64,000 nucleotides of DNA from Pseudolabrys sp. GTDB taxonomy: Bacteria; Pseudomonadota; Alphaproteobacteria; Rhizobiales; Xanthobacteraceae. The position numbers and the translations under genes are program-made. The stretch's first letter is position 1. Every line of letters starts with the position of its first letter. This document shows positions 42,252 through 50,173 of the stretch, one piece after another. The stretch lies in the NCBI GenBank assembly GCA_022841665.1, contig JALHRB010000002.1, positions 186,001 to 250,000 of the forward strand, written 5' to 3'. The notes below the pieces were generated by a model. That model made no database searches. It had not been told where the DNA came from and was given only the letters and a program-made list of their open reading frames with translations.

Positions 42252-43148
42252 CTAGGCGGCCCCCCCGATCTTGGCAACGCCCCGGTACCAGTCGTAGACC
42301 TGCTCGCCGTTCCAGTGCAGCACGCCCTCGTGCTGGTTCACGTAGTCGTAGATCTGCTCGAGATATTTGATCCGGTGCGGCTGGCCGCTGATGTAGGGGT
42401 GGATCGCCAGCGCCACGAATTTCGCGCGCGTGGCGCTCTCGGCATAGAGCCGGTCGAACTGGTCCTTCACCAGTTGCAGCAGGTAGTCGCTGTTGTGGTG
42501 CTGGATGATCATCACCGGGATGTCGTTGCATTCGATGGTGTAGGGCAGGGTGACCAGCGGGCCCTTGGTGGTTTTGATCACCGTCGGCTCGTCGTCATAG
42601 ACCCAGTCGCCGATGTATTTGACGCCCGCCGCCGCCAAAAGGTCCGGCGTCTCCAGCGTCTGCGTCAGGCCGGGTCCGAGCCAGCCGACCGGCCGCTTGC
42701 CGCAGAACTTCTCCATGATGTCCATGGTGCGGTTGATCATGCCGGCCTGGTCGGGCTCCTTGTGGATCGGCCCCTGCTCGTAGGCGTGGCCCATGAATTC
42801 CCAGCCGGCGTCGCGCGCCTCTTCGGCCACGCGCGGGTAGTCCTCGCAGATGCGCGCATTGGCCGCGAGCGTCGGCTTGATGCCGAGCCGCTTGTAGAGA
42901 TCGAAGAAGCGCCAGCAGCCGACCCGCATGCCGTATTCATGGAAGCCCCAGTGCACCACGTCCGGCATCAGCGGCACGCCGGTCGGCGCCGGCAAGAGCT
43001 GCCGCGCCATCGGCTTGCCGATGTCCCAGACTTCGTAATTGACGATGGTCCAGAACACGATGCGCGCGCCGCCCGGCAGCTTGAGCGGCGGGCGGTCGAC
43101 GATGGCGGAATAGTCGGCGCGCTGGTTGGGGATCATCGGACCGGTCAT
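42252..43148 (-). CDS. Polysaccharide deacetylase (NodB/PuuE-like) paralogue 3
   Basis: A 298-aa cytosolic paralogue. Blocks in order: VHWGFHEYGMRVGCWR, LAANARICEDYPRVA, GWEFMGHAYEQGPIHKE, GKRPVGWLGPGLTQTLETPDLL, GDWVYDDEPT and LAIHPYISGQPHRIKYLEQIYDYV. It keeps both His of the HxYxQxxxH segment. It lies 36 bp downstream (on the minus strand, towards lower coordinates) of livF, so it is probably cotranscribed with the Liv transporter. Confidence 0.9.
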   Translation of the reverse strand: MTGPMIPNQRADYSAIVDRPPLKLPGGARIVFWTIVNYEVWDIGKPMARQLLPAPTGVPLMPDVVHWGFHEYGMRVGCWRFFDLYKRLGIKPTLAANARICEDYPRVAEEARDAGWEFMGHAYEQGPIHKEPDQAGMINRTMDIMEKFCGKRPVGWLGPGLTQTLETPDLLAAAGVKYIGDWVYDDEPTVIKTTKGPLVTLPYTIECNDIPVMIIQHHNSDYLLQLVKDQFDRLYAESATRAKFVALAIHPYISGQPHRIKYLEQIYDYVNQHEGVLHWNGEQVYDWYRGVAKIGGAA

Positions 43149-43184
43149 GACATTTCCTCTGGCCTCGGACGGGCCGACAGGATG

Positions 43185-43904
43185 TCACGGCGTCGCGGCG
43201 ACGCGCAACCCGACAAGACGTTCCAAAGTGGCGGTGTCCTTGGCGAGCGTGGCCGAGGGCGCCGCATGCGCCACCGTGCCGCGCTCCAGCACGATCGCGT
43301 CGGCGGTCAACTCAAGCGCGATATCCGTGTGCTGCTCCACCAGAATGATGGCGACGCGCCGGTCGCTGAGCAGAAGTTTCATAGCGTGAATAAGTTCGTC
43401 GACGATCACCGGCGCCAGGCCCTCGAACGGCTCGTCCAGCAGCAGCAGCGCCGGGTTGGTCATCAGCGCGCGCGCGATGGCGAGCATCTGCTGTTCACCA
43501 CCTGAAAGCTGGTTGCCCATGTTGCGGCGCCGCTCGTCGAGCCGCGGAAACAGCTTGTAGATCGCCGGCAGGTCCCAGGTGCCGGCGCGCGCCGCCACCG
43601 TGAGGTTCTCCTCCACCGTCAGCGACGGGAAGATCTCGCGCTCCTGCGCCACCCAGCCGATGCCGCGCGTCGCGCGCTTGTGCGGGGCGACGCGCGAGAC
43701 GTCCTCGCCGCGCCAGGCGACGCGGCCGCCGCGCATTTGCGTGTAGCCCATGATGGTCAACAGCAGCGTCGACTTGCCGACGCCGTTGCGCCCGAGCAGC
43801 GCCAGGCTGCCGTTCTCCGGCAGCGTGAGCGAGATGCCGTGCAGCACCACCGCGTCGCCATAGCCGGCGGTCACCTTGTCGAGCGTGAGCAGCGCATCAG
43901 CCAT
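43185..43904 (-). CDS. livF: Branched-chain-type ABC transporter ATPase (LivF)
   Basis: A 239-aa ABC ATPase. Walker A GRNGVGKSTLL, Q-loop in GIGWVAQEREIFPSLTVEENL, signature LSGGEQQMLAIARAL, Walker B LLLLDEPFEGLAP and H-loop ILVEQHTDIAL. These are the LivF hallmarks (VPQGR-like region and EQN/EQH). The start is ATG 43904 (MADALLTLDK), 5 bp after the livG stop. With LivG, LivM, LivH and the LivK-type receptor it makes a complete HAAT-family importer. Confidence 0.95.
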   Translation of the reverse strand: MADALLTLDKVTAGYGDAVVLHGISLTLPENGSLALLGRNGVGKSTLLLTIMGYTQMRGGRVAWRGEDVSRVAPHKRATRGIGWVAQEREIFPSLTVEENLTVAARAGTWDLPAIYKLFPRLDERRRNMGNQLSGGEQQMLAIARALMTNPALLLLDEPFEGLAPVIVDELIHAMKLLLSDRRVAIILVEQHTDIALELTADAIVLERGTVAHAAPSATLAKDTATLERLVGLRVAATP

Positions 43905-43909
43905 GCGTT

Positions 43910-44665
43910 TCAACCATGCTTGCGCGTCCCGAGATAGACTTCGCGCACGCCGGGATCGGCGGCGATCTCGGCCGGCGAGCCGGCGGTGAACACCGCGCCG
44001 CCGACCAGCACGATGATATGGCTGGCGAAGCGGAACACGACGTGCATGTCGTGCTCGATGAACAGCAGCGTCAGGTCGTTCGACAGGCCCGCCACCACCT
44101 CGAAGATGTCGCCCGACTCCTCCTGCGGCACGCCGGCCGCCGGCTCGTCGAGCAGCAGCACGCGCGGCTTGGTCGCCAGCGCCAGCGCGATCTCCAAAAG
44201 CCGCTGCCGCCCGTAGGGCAGTTCGCGCGTCGGCTGGTAGGCGACGTCGCCGAGCCGCAGCTTCGACAATATCTCGTAGGCTTCCTCGATCGCCTCGTTG
44301 TGCACGGCGATGTTCTGCCAGAAGCGGTCGGCGATGCCGCGCCGCTCGCATACGGCAAGCGTCACCGCCTCCAGCGGGTTGAGCCCCGGAAACAGCGTGT
44401 TGATCTGGAACGTGCGCGCCAGTCCGCGCTTCACCCGCTCCTGCGGCTCCAGCGCGGTGATGTCCTCGCTCCCTAAGAAAATCTGCCCGGCATTGGGCGC
44501 CAGCATGCCGGTGACGAGGTTGATGAGCGTGGTCTTGCCGGCGCCGTTCGGGCCGATCAGCGCATAGCGCGCGCCCACCGGCAATTCGAGATTGATGTCG
44601 CGCGCCACCGGCAGCGAGCCGAAGGATTTCGACAATCCGCGCGTGCTTAACGCCACCGCCGTCAT
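43910..44665 (-). CDS. livG: Branched-chain-type ABC transporter ATPase (LivG)
   Basis: A 251-aa ABC ATPase. Walker A GPNGAGKTTLINLVTG, the Q-loop region RGLARTFQINTLFPGLNPLEAV, a signature variant LPYGRQRLLEIALAL (LivG proteins typically have LSYGxQR), Walker B VLLLDEPAAGVPQEE and the switch His in FIEHDMHVVF. Its stop overlaps nothing but is 5 bp from livF, and its start overlaps the livM stop by 4 bp. Confidence 0.95.
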   Translation of the reverse strand: MTAVALSTRGLSKSFGSLPVARDINLELPVGARYALIGPNGAGKTTLINLVTGMLAPNAGQIFLGSEDITALEPQERVKRGLARTFQINTLFPGLNPLEAVTLAVCERRGIADRFWQNIAVHNEAIEEAYEILSKLRLGDVAYQPTRELPYGRQRLLEIALALATKPRVLLLDEPAAGVPQEESGDIFEVVAGLSNDLTLLFIEHDMHVVFRFASHIIVLVGGAVFTAGSPAEIAADPGVREVYLGTRKHG

Positions 44666-45651
44666 GGCTTCCTCCAGCGCGCGGTCAGCTTCGACAGGCC
44701 GCCGAGGATGCCGTTCGGCAGCACCATCACCACCGTCACCAGCAGCACGCCGATCCAGAAATACCAGTACTGCGGCGCGATGCCGGAGAACTGGTCGCGC
44801 GCGACCATGAAGATGGTGGCGCCGACCAGCCCGCCATAGAGCCTTCCGGCGCCGCCCAGCACCAGCATCACCAGCACGTCGGCCGAGCGCTGGAAGCCGA
44901 TCGATTCCAGCGACACCGACTCCGTCGTCTGCGCCAGCGCCGCGCCGGCGACGCCGGCCATGAAGGCGGCGATGGTGTAGGCCTTCCGGATATGGGCCTG
45001 GCGCTCGGCGCCGATCGCCGGCATGCGCACCCAGTTCTCGCGGATGCCGCGCAGCGCCAGCCCGAACGGCGAGTTGAGCAGCCGCCGCGACGCCAGGAAG
45101 AAGATGAACAGCAGCGCCAGCGAATAGCCGTAGGCGGTGGTGCCGTAGAGGTCGAACTTGAACAGGCCGAACACCGGCCAGATCTCGATGCCCTGCAGGC
45201 CGTCGGAGCCGCCGGTCAGCCAGTGCGCGCGGTTGGCCACCTCGTGCGCCAACAGGCCGAGCCCGAGCGTGATCATGATCAGCGTCAGGTGCCTAAAGCG
45301 CGCGATGATGAAGCTCGAGGCGTAGCCGAGCAGCCCCGCCAGCGTGGCGCCGAACAAGAGGCCGGTCAGCGGCTCGCCCCACACCATCTTGGAGAAGATG
45401 CCGGCCGCATAGGCGCCGACGCCGAAGAAGGCGGCGTGGCCGAGCGACACCACGCCGGCATAGCCGAGGATGATGTCGAGCGAGAGCGCAAACAGCGCCG
45501 CCAGCGCGATCTGGCTCGCCAGCGACAGGTAGCTCGGGAACAGGAAGAACGGCAGCAGCGTCGCCAGCCAGAACACGATCTCGGCCGCGCGCCAGCGCGA
45601 CAGCGATTTGAGGTAAGCCTGCGGCGTCATGGAACTCGTTACTTGAGTCAT
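44662..45651 (-). CDS. livM: Branched-chain-type ABC transporter permease (LivM)
   Basis: A 329-aa permease with about nine to ten helices. The LivM landmarks are IILGYAGVVSLGHAAFFGVGAYAAG, LIMITLGLGLLAHEVANRAHWLTGGSDGL, GLALRGIRENWVRMPAIG and the GGAGRLYGGLVGATIF end. ATG 45651 or ATG 45630 (MTPQAYLK) are both possible; the longer is kept. It is separated from livH by a composite repeat. Confidence 0.94.
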   Translation of the reverse strand: MTQVTSSMTPQAYLKSLSRWRAAEIVFWLATLLPFFLFPSYLSLASQIALAALFALSLDIILGYAGVVSLGHAAFFGVGAYAAGIFSKMVWGEPLTGLLFGATLAGLLGYASSFIIARFRHLTLIMITLGLGLLAHEVANRAHWLTGGSDGLQGIEIWPVFGLFKFDLYGTTAYGYSLALLFIFFLASRRLLNSPFGLALRGIRENWVRMPAIGAERQAHIRKAYTIAAFMAGVAGAALAQTTESVSLESIGFQRSADVLVMLVLGGAGRLYGGLVGATIFMVARDQFSGIAPQYWYFWIGVLLVTVVMVLPNGILGGLSKLTARWRKP

Positions 45652-45667
45652 CGATGACGCCCCTCGC

Positions 45668-45794
45668 TCCGCTCATTCCCGCGCGCAGACATCGGGTTTA
45701 CCCGATGTCTGCCACCTGGAGTGCGCAAGTCGGCTACAGCCGACTTGCGACGGGGACCCAGCGCTGGATTCCCGCTTTCGCGGGAATGAGCGGA
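45668..45794. repeat. Composite repeat: family A element with two palindromes nested in its left arm
   Basis: The outer family A repeat (CTCATTCCCGCG … CGGGGACCCAGCGCTGGA … GCGGGAATGAGCGG) is interrupted where other copies have only a GAAAG loop. The interruption holds a 28-bp palindrome at 45685-45712 (arms GCAGACATCGGGT / ACCCGATGTCTGC) and a 24-bp palindrome at 45725-45748 (arms GCAAGTCGGC / GCCGACTTGC). It lies between livM and livH. Confidence 0.88.
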
Positions 45795-45823
45795 GTTTGT
45801 TGCGGCTGACGCATTCATTTCCA

Positions 45824-46687
45824 TCACCGCCTCCCGAACAGGCCGGCCGGCTTCCACATCAGCACGGCTACCATGACGAGATAGATGAGGAAGGCGCCTA
45901 ACTCGGGCGCGTAGTATTTGCCGGCCACGTCGCTGATGCCGATCAGGCAGGCGGCGGCAAACGAGCCGACGATGGAGCCCAGCCCCCCGACCGAGACGAT
46001 GATCAGCACATAGACGAGGTAGGTGAAAGCAAAGCTCGGGTCGAGCCCGACGATGTCGATGGCGAGCGAGCCGCCCAGTCCCGCGAGCCCGGAGCCGAGC
46101 GCGAAGGTCACCGCGAAGGTGCGGTCGACGTCGATGCCTAAGCCCCGCGCCATGCGCTGGTTGTCGACCGCCGCGCGCACCTGCGCGCCGAAGCGGGTGT
46201 ATTCGAGGCCTGCCACCAGCAGCAGCGTCACCACCAGCGCGATGCCGACCAGGAACATGCGGTAGTTGCTCAGGCCCAGCCCGAGAAAGCCGGTCGAGCC
46301 GCGCAGGAAGGGCGGCGTCTGGATCGGCTGCTGGATGGTGCCGAACACATAGGCCGCGGCCGCCACCGAGATGAAGGCGAAGCCGATGGTCAGCAGCACC
46401 TGGTCGAGGTCGCTGGCGCGGTAGAGCCTTCGGTAGAACAGGCGCTCCAGCACCACGCTGGCCGCCGCCGCGGCCAGGAACGAGACCGGCAGCGTCGCCA
46501 GAAACGGCCACTGCAATTCGTTCACCAGCGTAACGGTGACGTAGCCGCCGAGCATGGCGAAGGCGCAGTGCGCCAGGTTGACGAAGTTCATCAGCCCGAG
46601 CGTCACCGACAGGCCGACCGACAGCACGAACAGCAGCATCCCGTAGGCAATGCCGTCGAAGAGTACGCCGAAGACGGGAGGGAGCAT
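45824..46687 (-). CDS. livH: Branched-chain-type ABC transporter permease (LivH)
   Basis: A 287-aa permease with about eight helices. The LivH start FDGIAYGMLLFVLSVGLSVTLGLMNFVNLAHCAFAMLGGYV is typical, as are GAQVRAAVDNQRMARGLGIDVDRTFAVTFALGSGLAGLGG and VSVGGLGSIVGSFAAACLIGISD. It pairs with LivM to form the membrane channel. Confidence 0.95.
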   Translation of the reverse strand: MLPPVFGVLFDGIAYGMLLFVLSVGLSVTLGLMNFVNLAHCAFAMLGGYVTVTLVNELQWPFLATLPVSFLAAAAASVVLERLFYRRLYRASDLDQVLLTIGFAFISVAAAAYVFGTIQQPIQTPPFLRGSTGFLGLGLSNYRMFLVGIALVVTLLLVAGLEYTRFGAQVRAAVDNQRMARGLGIDVDRTFAVTFALGSGLAGLGGSLAIDIVGLDPSFAFTYLVYVLIIVSVGGLGSIVGSFAAACLIGISDVAGKYYAPELGAFLIYLVMVAVLMWKPAGLFGRR

Positions 46688-46730
46688 GGGAGTCTGGGTA
46701 CCGATCTCGCGCGCGCCGAGCTTTTACTCA

Positions 46731-46832
46731 GTCATTCCGGGACGGCCCGAAGGGCCGGGCCCGGAATCCATAACCCGTAGCGCTGCGGCGTATGGATTCC
46801 GGGCTCGCCGCTTCGCGGCGCCCCGGAATGAC
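46731..46832. repeat. Palindromic intergenic repeat, GTCATTCCGGG family (copy 2)
   Basis: GTCATTCCGGG mirrors CCCCGGAATGAC, with inner CGGCCCgaagGGCCG and GCCGCttcGCGGC hairpins and GGAATCCAT / ATGGATTCC pairing. It lies between livH and the livK-type receptor. Confidence 0.78.
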
Positions 46833-46939
46833 GCGATGTGGCAATTCTCGCATTCAAATATCACGAGAAGGAGCCGAATGCGAAAGATGGGGCGACCGTG
46901 GCCGATCGCCCCATCCGGAGTCTCGCGTGGAGCGAGCGC

Positions 46940-48109
46940 TTACTTGTGCGTCGGGTCCTTGACGTTCTCGACCTTGTCGAACTCGACGTTGACGATGGCG
47001 CCGCCGACCTTCTCCACCCGGCGGATGTACACCGTCTGCACGATGTCGCGCGTGGCGGGATCGATCGAGATCGGGCCGCGCGGGCTTTCCCACTTCATGC
47101 CCTTGGCGGCGGCGATCAGCGCGTCGCCGTCGGCCTTGCCGCCGGTCTTCTTCAGCGCTTCGTAGATGAGGCGCATGCCGTCATAGCCGCCGACGGCGAA
47201 GAAGTCCGGGTTGCGCTTGAACTCGGCGTTGAATGCCTTCACGAAGTCCTCGTTCATCTTGGACTTGTGGTTGTAGTCGTAGTGCCAGGTCGAGAGGCGG
47301 CCGAGCGCGAGGTCGCCCATCGCCTTCACCGCCTGCTCGTCGACGGCTTCGCCGGTCGACATGATTTTGACCTTCTTCGGGTCGATCTGGCGCTCGGCAA
47401 AGGCCTTGCCGATGGCGGCCGGCTGCGCGCCGCCCGGCACGAAGACGAAGATCGATTCCGGGTTGAGGTCCTTGGCGCGCTGGATGAAGGCGGAGAAGTC
47501 GGGGTTGGCGACCGGCATGCGCACCGAGCCGATGATCTCGCCGCCCGCCGCCTTGAACGCGCGCTGGAAGGCGCCTTCCGCGTCGAGGCCGGGGCCGAAG
47601 TCGCTGACCATGGTGTAGGCCTTCTTGGCGCCGCCCTTGGTCGCCAGCCAGGTGCCGGCGGTTTCCGAGATCTGCGGCAGCGTCAGCGACACGCGCACGA
47701 TGTAGGGCGAGCGCTCGGTGATGACCGAGGTGGCCGCGTTCATGACGACCATGAACTTCTTGGCCTCGGCGGAGACGCCGGCCGCGCCGAGCGCTTCCGG
47801 CGTGAGCGTGAAGCCGGCGAGGATGTCGGCCTTGTCGCGCACGACCAGTTCTTGCGCCAGGCGCTTGGCGACGTCCGGGTTCGGGCCGCCGGTGTCCTTG
47901 CGGATGATCTCGATCTTGCGGCCGGCGACCGTGTCGCCGTGCTGTTTCATGTACAGCTTGATGCCGTTGTCCATCTGCGCGGACGTGTCGGCGAACTGGC
48001 CCGAAAAGGCGCTGATGAAGCCGATCCTGATCGGCTCCTGCGCCTGCGCCCCGGCCGGCAGCAAGGCGGTCGCGAGCAGCGCGGCGCCGGCGAGCAATGA
48101 GTGTCTCAT
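46940..48109 (-). CDS. Branched-chain-type ABC transporter substrate-binding protein (LivK-like)
   Basis: A 389-aa periplasmic receptor (peripla_BP_6). Signal peptide MRHSLLAGAALLATALLPAGAQA, mature start QEPIRIGFISAFSGQFADTSAQMDNGIKLYMKQHG, then RKIEIIRKDTGGPNPDVAKRLAQELV and VFVPGGAQPAAIGKAFAERQ. The start ATG 48109 has GGGGAGGAATAC directly upstream. Proteins of this group bind amino acids, amides, urea or aromatic acids; the amidase/deacetylase context points to a nitrogen-containing small molecule. A frame extension of 49 codons upstream has no similarity. Confidence 0.94.
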   Translation of the reverse strand: MRHSLLAGAALLATALLPAGAQAQEPIRIGFISAFSGQFADTSAQMDNGIKLYMKQHGDTVAGRKIEIIRKDTGGPNPDVAKRLAQELVVRDKADILAGFTLTPEALGAAGVSAEAKKFMVVMNAATSVITERSPYIVRVSLTLPQISETAGTWLATKGGAKKAYTMVSDFGPGLDAEGAFQRAFKAAGGEIIGSVRMPVANPDFSAFIQRAKDLNPESIFVFVPGGAQPAAIGKAFAERQIDPKKVKIMSTGEAVDEQAVKAMGDLALGRLSTWHYDYNHKSKMNEDFVKAFNAEFKRNPDFFAVGGYDGMRLIYEALKKTGGKADGDALIAAAKGMKWESPRGPISIDPATRDIVQTVYIRRVEKVGGAIVNVEFDKVENVKDPTHK

Positions 48110-48251
48110 GTATTCCTCCCCTTGGATAACCTTGTTGGCATCCTTGGCGCCTAGAATGCCCCACAACCGCGGCAAAGAAAAGCGTCCGCGCCGCGGGCGC
48201 ATCCGCGGCCTAATGACTGCAAGTGGTTTGGGCTCCCACGGTATCTCGCTT

Positions 48252-48351
48252 GTCACCCCCGCGAAAGCGGGGGTCCAGTACGCCGCAGCCTATCGATAGG
48301 GCACGGGGTACTCCCGGGTCTCGCTCGCGCCGCTCGCTCGCCCGGGACGAC
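48252..48351. repeat. Palindromic intergenic repeat, family B (copy 4)
   Basis: GTCACCCCCGCgaaaGCGGGGGTCCAGTACGCCG, then TATCGATAGGGCACGG, then the CCCGGGTCTCGCTCGCG … GCTCGCCCGGGACGAC hairpin. It lies between the LivK-like and the signal-less binding-protein-like gene. Confidence 0.85.
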
Positions 48352-48356
48352 GGCGG

Positions 48357-49229
48357 TCAACCCAGCGACACTGTCGCCCGCTCGTATTGGCCGCTGCCCA
48401 TCTTTCCGTCGGGGAAGATACCGTGGGCAGCAATCCACTCGAACGACTCCTCGTACACTTCCTTGGTGTAGGGCTCGAATACCAGGCGTTCGCCCGGGCC
48501 CCAGCGGCGGGTGTCCATGCGGGGGTGGAAGCGGTCGGGAAACTCGTTCTTGTAGTAATGCGTATAGAGCTCCGGCCGCAGGTCGATGTCGCGCTGGGCC
48601 CGGCGTAGCGCGCGGAAGAACTTGCGCAGGTCCTCCGGGTCGGGATCGCCGTGCACCATGGTGCCGATCATGAAGGTGCAGTCGATCACCTTGCGGAAGC
48701 CGAGCTGCTCGGCGAAGTAATAGGGCCCGCCGAACAGATGCACCGCCGGCGCCGTGCCGTCGAACAGCTTCTCCATGCGCGCAAACAGCATGCCGTCGGC
48801 ATAGACCAGGTTGATCTCCTCCGGCGTGAGGTACTGCTCGAGCGCCTGCACGGTCGAGTAGTGGCTGCCGGACTGGTAGCCGACCGAGACCGGCACGCCG
48901 GCAAGGTCGGACGGCTCCTTGATCGCGGAATCGGCGGCGACGAAGACGCCGGCCGGCGCCACCGAATAGACGTCGGTCATCATCTTGCCGTGGCCGTTGC
49001 TGGCGGCGACGTTGACCGTCCAGTGGCAGGCGCAGGAGACGTTCGACTTGCGGCCCTGCTCGAACGACTGATAGGCGCCGACCTTGTCGCCCTTGTCGTG
49101 GATTTTGCCGTCGGTGGCGCGCATCAGCTCGCGGAATTCGTAGTCGAGGCCTTCCTGGCGGAAGTAGTCCTTCTCCTCGGCCACCCATTCCTGCAGGCGG
49201 AAATGCGGTTCGATGATGAACTTGGCCAT
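48357..49229 (-). CDS. Substrate-binding-protein-like protein without signal peptide
   Basis: A 290-aa protein that starts directly at MAKFIIEPHFRLQEWVAEEKDYFRQEGLDYEFRE, so it lacks an export signal although its fold is that of an SBP/NMT1-type binding protein: AVSVGYQSGSHYSTVQALEQYL-like second-domain entry and a closing helix FVFEPYTKEVYEESFEWIA. The start ATG 49229 follows CAGGGAGACGCGC; the upstream 32 codons show no signal either. Some cytosolic enzymes (for example dihydroxyphthalate decarboxylase-type proteins) share this fold, so it may be an enzyme. It is the first gene of the minus-strand cluster. Function not assigned. Confidence 0.78.
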   Translation of the reverse strand: MAKFIIEPHFRLQEWVAEEKDYFRQEGLDYEFRELMRATDGKIHDKGDKVGAYQSFEQGRKSNVSCACHWTVNVAASNGHGKMMTDVYSVAPAGVFVAADSAIKEPSDLAGVPVSVGYQSGSHYSTVQALEQYLTPEEINLVYADGMLFARMEKLFDGTAPAVHLFGGPYYFAEQLGFRKVIDCTFMIGTMVHGDPDPEDLRKFFRALRRAQRDIDLRPELYTHYYKNEFPDRFHPRMDTRRWGPGERLVFEPYTKEVYEESFEWIAAHGIFPDGKMGSGQYERATVSLG

Positions 49230-49304
49230 GCGCGTCTCCCTGTTTTCCGGCTTCTCTGCGGAAGCTCGGCACTTTCGAAAAGTATAGGCCAAAACCTCCG
49301 CCTG

Positions 49305-49448
49305 GTCGTCCCCGCGCGCAGACATCGGGTATACCCGATGTCTGCCACCCGATAGTGCGGCGGGGACCCAGTACGCCGCAGCCTATCGATAGGGCACGGT
49401 ATACTGGGTCCCGGGTCTCGCTCGCGTTGCTCGCTCGCCCGGGACGAC
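49305..49448. repeat. Composite repeat: family B element with a nested 28-bp palindrome
   Basis: The outer family B repeat (GTCGTCCCCGCG … CGGGGACCCAGTACGCCG … CCCGGGACGAC) is interrupted in its left hairpin loop by a perfect 28-bp palindrome at 49318-49345 (arm GCAGACATCGGGTA). This is the same inner palindrome as in the family A copy at 45685-45712, and the junctions (CCCGCG before, CGGGGACCCAG after) are the same. Confidence 0.88.
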
Positions 49449-50016
49449 GCACAAATTATTTTCCCACATACTTGACCTTATTCCCAAGGTATGTAATCCT
49501 GTTTTCGTCCGGTCCGTCGAGGGGCGTCATCTAGAGGCGTCTTGATGGTGGGATCGGATGCGGCGCCTGCGGGCGGGGACGAACGTACCCCCGCAACCCC
49601 GGGCGGCGCCGGGGCTCCGCCCGCGGGCAATACGACCCGCTGCGAGGAGCTCGCTGACGGTGGGCCGCGGTAAGACCCTCCCGAGGCTTTGCGTGCGCGG
49701 CCGCCCGCAAGGCGGTTGCGAGGGCGGGAGCCGGAGGCAGAGGCGCGCGAACCCCCGAAAGCGCGGTCCCGGCGCTGGAGAGAAAGCTCTCTTCAAATCG
49801 CCGCGATGGCGCGCCGAGAGGCGCCGCACCTTCGCAAAACGAAGGTGCGATCAACGAACGAACGTCGCGTCACTCGGCGCGCCGTCCCCCTCTCTGTTGA
49901 GAGGGGAAAGGGAAGACAGGCCTCCCCGGGCCGCGACAAAGAACAGGGGCGGCGGAGCATTGCCTCGGCTCTTTGAAAATCAAATCGTGTCATGGGGACG
50001 TGCCGCACATTCGGCT
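49449..50016. other. Gene-free structured GC-rich stretch
   Basis: No gene with recognisable family sequence lies here, although GC-rich frames stay open on both strands. It holds an imperfect palindrome ACATACTTG…CAAGGTATGT (49466-49494), a 5-bp stem at 49778-49791, a perfect 10-bp hairpin CGCACCTTCG-caaaa-CGAAGGTGCG (49825-49849) and an 8-bp hairpin CCCCTCTC-tgtt-GAGAGGGG (49887-49906). The spacing and density of stems suggest a structured RNA or a large dispersed repeat; similar stretches in related genomes, as I recall, give rise to spurious protein entries. Confidence 0.45.
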
Positions 50017-50120
50017 GTCACCCCCGCGAAAGCGGGGGTCCAGTACGCCGAAGTCTCTCGATAGGCTGCGGCGTACTGGGTCCCGGGTCTCGCTCGCCTT
50101 GCTCGCTCGCCCGGGACGAC
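50017..50120. repeat. Palindromic intergenic repeat, family B (copy 6)
   Basis: GTCACCCCCGCgaaaGCGGGGGTCCAGTACGCCG, the CGGCGTACTGG partner, and CCCGGGTCTCGCTCGCC … GCTCGCCCGGGACGAC. It lies directly before the acyl-CoA synthetase gene. Confidence 0.85.
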
Positions 50121-50173
50121 AGGAGTCGTGAACGCACTGGACCTCACGCAACACCCTCACTAGCTTCCGCGCC

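Noticed and set aside
49527-49854. Overlapping minus-strand frames of about 100 codons (Arg/Pro-rich)
   Set aside because: No family features, strong hairpins across the region and composition typical of spurious GC-rich frames; treated as a structured non-coding stretch.
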